From positions 27,910 to 91,909 of the forward strand of contig NZ_MAOE01000068.1 in the NCBI RefSeq assembly GCF_001884185.1: a DNA stretch of 64,000 bases, written 5' to 3'. The position numbers and the translations under genes were made by a program. Below are positions 1-8,400 of this stretch, piece after piece (position 1 is the first letter of the stretch; every line of letters begins with the position of its first letter). Under the pieces are notes generated by a model. That model was not told the origin of the DNA, made no database searches, and saw nothing but the letters and a program-made list of their open reading frames with translations. This DNA is from Bacillus albus (GTDB taxonomy: Bacteria; Bacillota; Bacilli; Bacillales; Bacillaceae_G).

Positions 1-134
1 CATCAATAGGATAAATAGGGTAGGACCATCCCTTTTAAGACGCACTTCTAATAACTCTACGTCTTCAAGTTTTGGTGCTTTTCCAAAAACGCCAATCAAT
101 GCCTGGGGATTTAAAATTTTTATTGATTAATCAT
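1..134 (-). pseudogene. Immunity-protein-like 5' fragment (cut by window edge)
   Basis: Read on the minus strand, 1-115 gives an open frame containing ALIGVFGKAP, then LEDVELLEVRL and KRDGPTLFILLM. This resembles the N-terminus of small immunity proteins that follow polymorphic toxins (Imm50-type, recognised from memory). The nearest ATG (132-134) is in a different frame from this peptide: a TAA stands upstream in frame and an A-run lies between, so the start looks shifted by a small indel. It could still be functional if it uses an unusual start. It lies just downstream of the toxin-tail remnant, as an immunity gene would. The 3' part lies outside the window. Confidence 0.4.
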
Positions 135-145
135 TTTTATACATC

Positions 146-728
146 TTATTTATTATTTCTCTTTTCAAAATAATAACGATCCTCCATCCCATCTACCTGT
201 CCCGTTCTTGTATTGTATTCAGGTCTTACATTATGATGAGGGGGTTGATCTCAAATACCACCTTGTCCGAAGGTATGACCAGCTGAATGATCTTGAATTA
301 TAATTTTTTGTTCATCAACTTCATATTTCAACCCCAGGTCATAATAGGCTTTTTTATCATTTAGTATCCATTTTCCATTACTATCTGTTAATGGCACTAT
401 TTTTTGACTGATTGGATGTTAAGATTATGGTATATTTAATTGCCTTTTAAATTCCTTCAAACTTGCGACTCTAGATTCATGGGCGTTTTTTTCCTCCATT
501 TTCGTAACTTTAAAGCTTTTAGTTGTAGTATTGTTTATGAGCTTACTGTTCACTCAACTTACAGTAACAAATAAATCTTTAATTGTAGGTCTTTCATTTT
601 TAAGTGGATTTATACCAGCAAAAGCAAATCGGTCTTTCAATGGTAATGGACTTGAAATAGGAGGGATACGCTTTAAAACTTTTGCTAAATTTAGATTAGC
701 CCCTAAGATGACTATCTTCTATTATTAA
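146..728 (-). pseudogene. Decayed polymorphic toxin C-terminal (HNH/Endo VII-like) domain
   Basis: One minus-strand frame can be followed across the interval with four internal stops (a TGA after LFVTVS, two TAA after RQLNIP, and a TGA inside the terminal motif). It holds IPPISSPLPLKDRFAFAGINP, a linker ASLKEFKRQLNIP, and a conserved tail with QDHSAGHTFGQGG, stop, DQPPHHNVRPEYNTRTGQVDG. The His-rich GH..PPHHNVRP tail is typical of HNH/Endonuclease VII-type toxin domains at the C-terminus of LXG proteins. The stop replaces what was probably a GGA codon. No start or N-terminal delivery domain remains. It is inferred to be a dead or silent toxin cassette. Confidence 0.65.
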
Positions 729-788
729 AATCAATACCCGGTTAAAATAAGACTTCCATTACTACCTTTTTTGCAAAGTAAGGGTTGC

Positions 789-814
789 AAAAAAGCATCC
801 TTTAAGTGGATGCT
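789..814 (-). terminator. Intrinsic terminator of the 936-1427 gene
   Basis: On the minus strand a 7-bp stem (AGCATCC/GGATGCT) with a 7-nt loop is followed by a T-run. It lies downstream of the putative immunity gene. Confidence 0.6.
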
Positions 815-935
815 CTATTATATTATATATTTTTTTATTGCTTTTTTAATTGTTTTACCCCAGTTACTATACTAATTTATTCAAAAAGTTTGAAAGGCCT
901 TTAGCTAATCAAGGATTAAATTTCTAATACCAATT

Positions 936-1427
936 TTAATTTTTTGAAGAGTCAATGGGATTAATGTTGCAACACTCAAAATGAATTTCATAATATTCTT
1001 CCTCAGAGAATACTTGTACAATTTGTCCCGTGCTCTTATCAGCAATTGTAAATTCGTTAGTTTCAGAAATGTCCCAAAGTTCCTCAATAAATTTTGTGAA
1101 GTTCAATATCCTAACATTTGCCCATACCGGTTCTAAACAATTAGGAACTAATATAAAATATTCTGTTTTGTGATTTGAAAAATTTAAAGAAGTTAAAGAA
1201 TTTTCAATCCATAAAATATACTTACTTTTAACATTACCAATTGGATTACAAAACTTTGGCTTAGAATCAATCTTACGAAATTTTTTCAATGCTATACCGA
1301 ATAGTTCTATCCATGCAGAATCAGGATTTTCGAATTCAATAAGTTCTAAATTTGAAAATTGGCCAATGCTTTTTTTAGCACTGATTAACGCTTTTTTCCT
1401 ACGAATCCTCTCATTTTGATAAATCAT
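936..1427 (-). CDS. Hypothetical protein, putative toxin-immunity protein
   Basis: I do not recognise the family. The 163-residue product has no signal peptide or membrane segment, is rich in aromatic and charged residues, and looks like a small soluble cytoplasmic protein. The ATG at 1427 is chosen over the one six codons upstream because GAGAGGCGG sits at the right distance before it. It begins 15 bases after the stop of the upstream LXG toxin remnant and is followed by a terminator. That position, directly after a toxin C-terminal domain, is where cognate immunity genes lie. The frame is intact although both adjacent toxins are broken, so it may persist as an orphan immunity gene. Function is inferred from position only. 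Confidence 0.55.
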   Translation of the reverse strand: MIYQNERIRRKKALISAKKSIGQFSNLELIEFENPDSAWIELFGIALKKFRKIDSKPKFCNPIGNVKSKYILWIENSLTSLNFSNHKTEYFILVPNCLEPVWANVRILNFTKFIEELWDISETNEFTIADKSTGQIVQVFSEEEYYEIHFECCNINPIDSSKN

Positions 1428-1441
1428 AATCTGTCCGCCTC

Positions 1442-2228
1442 TCATTTGTTATAATAAATGTGATGATCGTTATTAGACCCGTAAATATTAGAGTATCTTT
1501 CCTTCTTAAAATCATAAGTATACGGATTAGCTCCGTCTTTTGGTTTACCTGCATGTGTATGTAATACGTCATCATTAATATGCTCAACAATAACTCGTTT
1601 ACCTTGAGGTGTATCATATTCATAATAACGCCCATTGTGTACGACTTTCAGCATCGCCATGCCAAAATTCATTCATAAAAGTGTCAGAAAAAGTATTTAT
1701 CATGGTATATGCGGTTTCTATAGGATGACCTGCAGCATACTTTAGGTTCTCCTTTGTCACTGTATCGTCTAACGAATTGTATGTCTCTACTAAACCACCA
1801 ATAAATTTTCCAGATCCATTCCAAACCCCTTTTATAAACTTTTCTAGTATATTCTTTTCAGAAGAACTGCCTAATAGTATACCAGATTCGAGTAGATTAT
1901 TTGTTTTTATACTATTATCTAATCGAATATTATTGTCTAGATATTCATGAATAGAATCTGCCCATTCCATATTTATTCTTTGTGTACTAAATGTACCGCT
2001 TGCAGAGTTAAAGCCTTTTCCACTTTGAACTTCAGCAAGGCCTGAAGCGATACTAGCCGCTAATTGAATCGCGGTAGCATAATTATTACTAGATGTTTGG
2101 TTAAATTCATATAGATGTTCTAACTTTTCTTGGATTTTACGACGCATCTCAATAAAAAGGTTAACCATTGCATCCATATCCGGTAGTGGCATAACTTGTT
2201 TCGTAACTTCAATACTTGCTATCGATAA
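1442..2228 (-). pseudogene. Truncated and frameshifted LXG-family toxin
   Basis: Two overlapping minus-strand frames make up one broken gene. The first (2228 to about 1620) carries the end of an LXG delivery domain (MPLPDMDAMVNLF, LEHLYEFNQTSS, LAEVQSGKGFNSASGTFS) and a pre-toxin segment ending in NEFWHGDAESRTQW. The second (1672-1442) carries a C-terminal domain: VVHNGRYYEYDTPQGKR, then HTHAGKPKDGANP and GSNNDHHIYYNK. The frames switch near 1645-1660, which fits an internal deletion joining the pre-toxin region to the toxin tail out of frame. The roughly 130 N-terminal residues usual in LXG proteins are missing: a stop stands in frame at 2229-2231. It cannot make a full toxin. The tail is unlike the 146-728 tail, so two toxin types were present here. 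Confidence 0.7.
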
Positions 2229-2352
2229 TCAAACGATATGTTAATTAGATTTGGATAAAATAAATACGTAGGTATTTATGGTTGACTTCCTATTTTTTTA
2301 GAATTATTTTAGTGAATCAAAATTAAAACTTTCTATACATCTTTTGTACTAG

Positions 2353-2380
2353 TAGACCTAAGTCTAAAAGTATGTATAAT
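2353..2380 (+). promoter_or_regulatory. Candidate sigma-A promoter with overlapping palindrome
   Basis: TATAAT at 2375-2380 lies 16 bases after TAGACC (2353-2358, 4 of 6 matches to the -35 consensus). The -35 is one arm of the palindrome TAGAC-CTAA-GTCTA (2353-2366), a possible operator. The predicted transcription start, about 2387, falls at the first base of the structured leader. Confidence 0.5.
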
Positions 2381-2386
2381 TACACC

Positions 2387-2511
2387 ATTTGGCTAGTGGG
2401 TAAATGTTACGAACTGATATATACTAGTATTGTGTCTTGCCTTTTTAGGTGCAGTACACAGCCGGTGATTGGCTAGTGGATGTTCTTCCATTTTGCCAGT
2501 GCCGGTTTTTT
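2387..2511 (+). ncRNA. Structured leader RNA of unknown class ending in a terminator-like hairpin
   Basis: Three hairpins can be drawn. CTAGT (2393-2397) pairs with ACTAG (2423-2427). TGTGT plus TGCCT (2431-2442) pairs with AGG(T)GCA plus ACACA (2447-2460). CCGG, TGGC and TGG on the left of 2462-2479 pair with CCA, GCCA and CCGG on the right of 2488-2505, followed by six Ts. The 11-mer TTGGCTAGTGG occurs twice, at 2389-2399 and as the left arm of the last hairpin (2469-2479), so the two copies could compete for the same 3' arm. This is the layout of a riboswitch or attenuator. I could not match it to a known class. Confidence 0.45.
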
Positions 2512-2560
2512 ATTGGATAATAGAGAAAATAAAGTTTTTATAAAGAAAGAAGGGGTTGTT

Positions 2561-4393
2561 TTGAAAGATGTAAATTCTATCTTTATGAGAGAAAAGATTG
2601 CTAGTTCTTATCTTTATTTTATTTCTTTTCTTGGTTTGGTTACTATAACTATATCTTTACTTGAAATTAAAATCCCTTCACATCCAACAATACTAACATT
2701 GTTGTTACTATTTATGGGGATCGCAGAGTATTTTCCTGTAAGATTTTGGAGAGGAACTAGCTCGCTTACCTTTCCGATCATTTACGCAATGAATTGGCAG
2801 TTTGGAATCCATATAACTATTATTGCTATTGTACTCGTAACGCTAATTATTCACCTGCATCGTCGTTCACCGATACAAAGAATGTTATTTAATAGTACTC
2901 AGCATGCACTTAGTTTGATTTTGGCCGAATGGTTTTCAAACAAATGTATGTCCTTATTAATTAATAAGATTGATATGTCAGTTCTATATGAAAATTTAAT
3001 ATCCTTGTTATTATTTTGCGTGTTTTTTTGTTTTTTCAACAATCGTTTTTACGATTTGTTAATGATGCTCCTTCCGCAGCCATATTCAATTTATCAGTGG
3101 TACAAAAAAACTGTAACGGTATTTCTTTGCGAAACTTTTGGTTTCTCTTATGCGGCACTGATGCACGTATTAATTAGTACATATAGTGTGGAAGTAAACG
3201 AGATTACAGTACTGTTTTTCTTTTTTCCACTTGTAGCAACTTCCGTTATTAGTTCTTTTTCTGTACGGATAAGGATGGAGAAGGAACGATTATATGAGTT
3301 ATTTCTTATTACAACCGAAATTAGTCGAGGATTAACTGGAGGAAACTTGAAACATATTAAACAAGCACTTAAAGGGTTTTTTGGCATACAAGCATATGTA
3401 ATATGGACAAAAGATGATGGGAACTGGAATATTCTATTAAAAGATGGGAAAGTCCGCTCTGATATATCTGATGATTCAGAAAAGTTCAGGGCGTTTGAGG
3501 AGCTTTCTAAAAATCTTGTATTTAATGATTGGAAAATTGGTACGGCTACTGGAGATGAAATATTTGATAGTGTTATACGCTCACTTGTATATTTTCCTCT
3601 TATAGTAAATGATGAATTAGTCGGAATGTTTGTTGCAGGGAAAAGTAGAAATGCGGGTTTCTTTCCGGAAGATGTACAATCGTTAGCTACATTTTCTAAC
3701 CAATTAGCTAACGTTGTTAAAACAAGGATATTGATTTCTGAACAGGAAAAAAGAATGATCGTAGAAGAAAGAAATAGAATCGCCCGTGAAATTCACGATG
3801 GTATTGCGCAAACATTAGCCGGGGTGATATTCCAACTAGAATCTGCGCAGAAAAAATACCGTGATAAACCAAAAGATATGCAGCAAGTAGTAGAGAAAAG
3901 CATAAAAGATTTAAGAGGAAGCCTAGGAGAAGTTCGCTATTCAATTTATGCTTTAAAACCATATCCGACACAACAATTAGGCCTTAAGCAGGCAATAGCA
4001 AGTAAAATAAAATCTTTAAAACAAGAATATGAACTAGACATTACCTATCATGAAAGAGGTCATGCACGTGCGCTTAGTTTTTCAAAAGAAAGAGTTATAT
4101 TTGATACATTACAAGAGAGTTTGCAAAACATTGTAAAACATGCACAAGCAAAAAAGGCTGATGTTTTACTCAGTTATCAAAGTGAGCACGTGCTTTTAAG
4201 GGTTAAGGATAATGGAGTTGGCTTTTCACTATTTGAGTCTATGGTTAAAACGAAAAATGAGCCACATTATGGTATATTACATATGAATGAACAAGCTGAA
4301 CAATTAGGGGCTACTTTACAGATTGATAGTTCTATAGGGAAAGGGACAGAAATTACACTGTTAATTCCAGATTCACAAACAAGGGGTGCGTAA
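2561..4393 (+). CDS. Membrane sensor histidine kinase (NarL/LuxR-partner type, HisKA_3)
   Basis: The 610-residue product has a multi-helix N-terminal membrane region (about residues 10-240), a GAF-like domain (about 250-390), a HisKA_3 dimerisation domain with the H-box REIHDGIAQTLAG (phospho-His near residue 412), and a C-terminal HATPase domain with N-box DTLQESLQNIVKHAQA and G-box DNGVGF. The TTG at 2561 is preferred because AAGAAGGGG precedes it by about 7 bases. An upstream in-frame ATG at 2480 falls inside the terminator-like hairpin and lacks a Shine-Dalgarno sequence. The response regulator starts one base after its stop. The many membrane helices and cytoplasmic GAF suggest it senses a membrane-associated or intracellular signal; the ligand is unknown. 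Confidence 0.85.
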   Translation: MKDVNSIFMREKIASSYLYFISFLGLVTITISLLEIKIPSHPTILTLLLLFMGIAEYFPVRFWRGTSSLTFPIIYAMNWQFGIHITIIAIVLVTLIIHLHRRSPIQRMLFNSTQHALSLILAEWFSNKCMSLLINKIDMSVLYENLISLLLFCVFFCFFNNRFYDLLMMLLPQPYSIYQWYKKTVTVFLCETFGFSYAALMHVLISTYSVEVNEITVLFFFFPLVATSVISSFSVRIRMEKERLYELFLITTEISRGLTGGNLKHIKQALKGFFGIQAYVIWTKDDGNWNILLKDGKVRSDISDDSEKFRAFEELSKNLVFNDWKIGTATGDEIFDSVIRSLVYFPLIVNDELVGMFVAGKSRNAGFFPEDVQSLATFSNQLANVVKTRILISEQEKRMIVEERNRIAREIHDGIAQTLAGVIFQLESAQKKYRDKPKDMQQVVEKSIKDLRGSLGEVRYSIYALKPYPTQQLGLKQAIASKIKSLKQEYELDITYHERGHARALSFSKERVIFDTLQESLQNIVKHAQAKKADVLLSYQSEHVLLRVKDNGVGFSLFESMVKTKNEPHYGILHMNEQAEQLGATLQIDSSIGKGTEITLLIPDSQTRGA

Positions 4394-4394
4394 A

Positions 4395-5036
4395 ATGATT
4401 AAAATATTAGTAGTAGATGATCATGCTTTTTTACGAGATGCAATTCGGAGCATACTAGAGGATGAATCTGATATGAAAGTGGTTGGAGAAGCTAGCTCTG
4501 GGGATGGAGTATTGGGAAAAGTAGAAGAATGCCGACCAGATTGTATTTTGATGGATATTAATCTTCCAGGGAAAAATGGAATTGAAGCTACAGAATTAGT
4601 GAAAAAAAATTATCCGAGTTGCCGAGTACTTGTGTTTACAATGTATGAACATGATGAGTATTTAATGGATGCACTCCAGGCCGGTGCTGATGGTTATTTA
4701 TTGAAGGATTCCTCATCAGAGCAGGTAGTAGCAGCAATTAGAATGTTATATCGAGGCGATTCAGTTATTCATCCGCGTATGACTAAAAAATTAATTACAT
4801 ATCATCAGCAAAAAATGAAAGTAGAATCAAATGAAAATGAACTGACGGAACGTGAAAAGGAAATTCTCTTTGAACTAGTAAAAGGACTTAGTAATAAAGA
4901 GATTGCTGAAGTTTTATATATTAGTGATAAAACAGTTAAAATTCACATCAATAAAATTTTTAAAAAGCTAAATGTGAAAAGTCGATCGCAAGCAGTGATT
5001 TATGCAGTCCGAAATCAATTGGTTCCGCTAGATTAA
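4395..5036 (+). CDS. NarL/FixJ-family response regulator
   Basis: The 213-residue protein has a receiver domain (acidic residues in VVDDH, phospho-acceptor Asp54 in LMDINLPGKNG, Lys in LLKDSS) and a C-terminal LuxR-type helix-turn-helix (LTEREKEILFELVKGLSNKEIA, then KTVKIHINKIFKKL). It is the partner of the kinase that ends one base earlier. A GTG nine bases upstream is also in frame, but the GGGG at 4383-4386 fits the ATG at 4395. A terminator follows, so the pair forms its own operon. Targets are unknown; the secreted protease gene downstream is a plausible but unproven one. Confidence 0.88.
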   Translation: MIKILVVDDHAFLRDAIRSILEDESDMKVVGEASSGDGVLGKVEECRPDCILMDINLPGKNGIEATELVKKNYPSCRVLVFTMYEHDEYLMDALQAGADGYLLKDSSSEQVVAAIRMLYRGDSVIHPRMTKKLITYHQQKMKVESNENELTEREKEILFELVKGLSNKEIAEVLYISDKTVKIHINKIFKKLNVKSRSQAVIYAVRNQLVPLD

Positions 5037-5050
5037 ATAAGAAATCTTTC

Positions 5051-5112
5051 AAAGAACTATCGTGTTGCTTTATTCTGTATCACAAAGAATAAAGGACAAG
5101 ATAGTTCTTTTG
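5051..5112 (+). terminator. Terminator after the two-component operon
   Basis: A long two-part stem: AAAGAACTATC pairs with GATAGTTCTTT, and inside it CTTTATTCT pairs with AGAATAAAG. A short T-run ends it. Confidence 0.75.
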
Positions 5113-5439
5113 TACTATGTAGGCATAGAATCCTTAGAGAAAAGATACTCCTTTTGTTTAATTTTCAGAATAATCTAAATGTGAAATAATGAAAATAGAC
5201 TTACATTTTAACCTTGTTAATAATTCATTTTGTAAAAATATTTTGTTGAAAATAAATGATGGGGGGCTCTTATAGAAAGAGTAAAGTGAGTGATTAGCTA
5301 TATGAGGTATGGGGATGGTTGTAGTGTTGGAAATCTTTCATGATACAAAAGATTAAGATTAATAGAGTTTCCAATGCTAAATGGGAATCTAAGAATCAAT
5401 TTGTTTCAAAAAATAATATTAAAAATGGGGAGATGCAAT
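5113..5439 (+). promoter_or_regulatory. vpr upstream region with CodY-like box
   Basis: This 327-base gap holds no gene. AATTTTCAGAATAAT at 5160-5174 matches the CodY consensus AATTTTCWGAAAATT at 13 of 15 positions. No clear sigma-A promoter could be picked. The ribosome binding site GGGGAG (5427-5432) lies 7 bases before the chosen ATG. Confidence 0.45.
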
Positions 5440-8400
5440 ATGAAACGAGGGAAATTTGGAAAGATTCTTATTGGAACGTTAACAGCTGGAATGTTATTGT
5501 CTCAAGGAATTCCATATAACGTATTAGCGGAAGAGGTAAATACATCTACTTTAACTGGAATTGATGATGCAAATGCTATCTTAAAAGGCCTTACAAAGGA
5601 ACAACGTAATGCTTTAAAAACGTTAGATACAAAACCAGGTTTTGTTATTTCGCCAGGTATCAATACCGCAAGTCCTAATAATGTGAATGTGATTATAGAA
5701 TTTAAGCAAGCACCTAGCAAAATTGAAGTATTAAAACAAGCGGCTAAAGGGAAAAAGGTAGCTCTTTCAAATGCGGAACAAAAGGTAGAAGCATCACATA
5801 AAGGATTTAAAGCAGAGCTTGAACAGCTTCAAAAGAATAAAGAGAAAGGGACAAATTTAAAAGCTGCCAAAATAACAAGAGAATATAAGAATGCTTTTAA
5901 TGGTGTAGCGATTTCTATACCTGCGAACATGATTGAAGATTTAGTTCGTACCGGTATGGTTAAGCGTGTATGGGAAGATCATGAGGTTAAAATTGATTTG
6001 CCGAAAGAAACAGCTAAGACTGCTGTTGAACCAAAAATGGCAGATAGTGTACCGCAAATTGGTGTGGACAAGCTGCATGATGAAAAAATAACAGGTAAAG
6101 GAATAAAGGTAGGTGTACTGGACACAGGTATTGATTACAACCATCCAGATTTGAAAGATGCATATAAAGGATATCGTGCAAAGCAAGGTGAAGATCCAAG
6201 CAAAATAGATCCGAACTCAATAAAAGGATGGGATTTTGTTAATAATGATGCTGATCCAATGGAGACAACGTATAAGGATTGGCAGAATTCTGGAGGATAT
6301 CCTGAGATTTATGAGGGAAGTGCATATTATACATCCCATGGTACTCATGTAGCTGGGACAATTTCTGCAGACAAAAAGAATAATGTAGATTATGCGGTTA
6401 AGGGCGTTGCTCCAGATGTAGATTTATATTCATATCGCGTATTAGGTCCGTATGGAAGTGGACAAACAAGTGGTATTCTTGCTGCGATTGATAAAGCAGT
6501 GAAAGACGATATGGATGTTATCAATTTATCACTAGGAGCATCTATTAATGATCCTTTATATCCTACTTCTGTCGCAGTGAACAACGCGATGTTAGCTGGT
6601 GTTGTTACAGTAGTAGCAGCTGGTAATAGTGGTCCGGAAGAAGGTACCATTGGATCACCTAGTGCAGCAGCACTTCCCATTACAGTTGGAGCCAGTGACG
6701 CTGCAATGACTATTCCAACGTTTTCCGCCGATGCAGGTGATGTACATGTAGATAAGATGATGCTACTTGGAAAAAGCTTTACTGATAAGATTGAAGATTT
6801 GAAAGGACAATCCTTATCGGTTGTATATGCGGGGCTAGGAAAATCAGGTGATTTTACAGGGAAAGATGTAAAAGGGAAGTTAGCTCTTATCCAACGCGGT
6901 GAGATTACATTTGATGAAAAAATTAAAAATGCTAAGGAAGCAGGCGCAAAGGCAGTAATTGTATATAACAATGTAGATGGGGAAATTACAAGTTATCTTG
7001 GGGAAAGTACTTCATCTATTCCATCGTTCCGCTTAACAAAAGTAGATGGTGAGAAATTACAAGCAAAAGCTACCCAAGGGGATGTGGCTTTAACATTCGG
7101 TGAGCCTAGTAATATAAAAACAGAGGGAGATCACTTAGCTGATTTCAGCTCCCGTGGTCCTGCAACGAAAACAGATGATATTAAGCCAGATATTGTAGCA
7201 CCAGGTGTGTCTATCTTCTCAACTGTTCCTGAATATATTAATGATCCAAAGGATGGAGAAAATTATCCGGTAGCGTATGGACGTATGTCAGGTACATCTA
7301 TGGCAACTCCTCATACTGCAGGGGTTGCGGCACTGATTTTACAGGAACATCCAAACTATAGTCCATTTGAAGTAAAAGAAGCACTTATGAATACCGCAGT
7401 TGATTTAAAAGAAGAGCGTTCTGTATTTGAGGTGGGATCAGGAAGAATTGATGCATATCGTGCTGTTCATGCAGATACATCTATTGAGGTTATCGATAAA
7501 ACATCAAACGTTGTAGATGATGAAGAAGTAGAAATTGAAGAAAAAACAGGTTCTATTGCATTTGGGTATAAAAATCAAATTGAAACTGGGCCTATTAAAG
7601 ATAGCCGAAAAGTCTTAATTAAGAACAGCAGTAAAACAGATGGGAAAGAGTTTAAATTAGAAGCAGAATTTTCACCTACAAGTGTAGGTGTGCAAGATGC
7701 AGCGAAGAATGGTGTGAAGCTAAACGTACCAGAGTCTATTAAAGTAGCTCCTGGTACATCGGAAGAAATTAGCCCTGAAATTATCATTCCAGGAAACGCT
7801 GAATTTGGTAGATATGAGGGATATATTCATATTACAAATAAAAACAATGAAAAAGAAGTATATCAAGTACCATTTGCAGTTAAATTCACAGAAAAAGGGA
7901 TTGCGTCTGTAGATTTACTGAGAGATGCAATGGCAACAGATGCTTCTAAATTCCATCCGTTTATGGAAAGACCAAGTTCGCCGTTGACATTTAAATTGAA
8001 TAGTCCTCTTGAAACCATTGATGCAGTTGTGAAGGACCGAAAGACTGGGAAGGCATTAGGAGTCGTTGGTACACTTAATGCAAATAGTCTAACACCGAAT
8101 GTTGAATATATGATGTTTTCTGGTATGGGAGGGTATGTACTTCCATTTACAGGAGATCCAACTCATCCAATTGGGGATAAGCCTGTTATGTTGCCTGATG
8201 GAGATTACGAATTAAACTTTGTTGGATATGATAAAGAAGGAAAATCGTATACAAAAGGCGATAACATAATCATTGATAATGTAATACCTGAAATGAAATT
8301 TAAGGATGTACAACCTGGTATTCACGAAGTCAATGATTCTATGTTTAAAGAAGAAGACGGCCAGCGTGCATTATGGGTGCATGGTAATATTTATGATTCT

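Noticed and set aside
531-728. 65-residue plus-strand open frame
   Set aside because: It is the antisense of the decayed toxin tail and has no ribosome binding site or family features.
2480-2560. Upstream ATG extending the kinase by 27 residues
   Set aside because: It lies in the loop of a terminator-like hairpin and lacks a ribosome binding site; TTG 2561 has a good one.
6390-6971. 193-residue minus-strand open frame inside vpr
   Set aside because: Shadow frame of the protease gene; no ribosome binding site and low-complexity Ser/Pro/Thr content.
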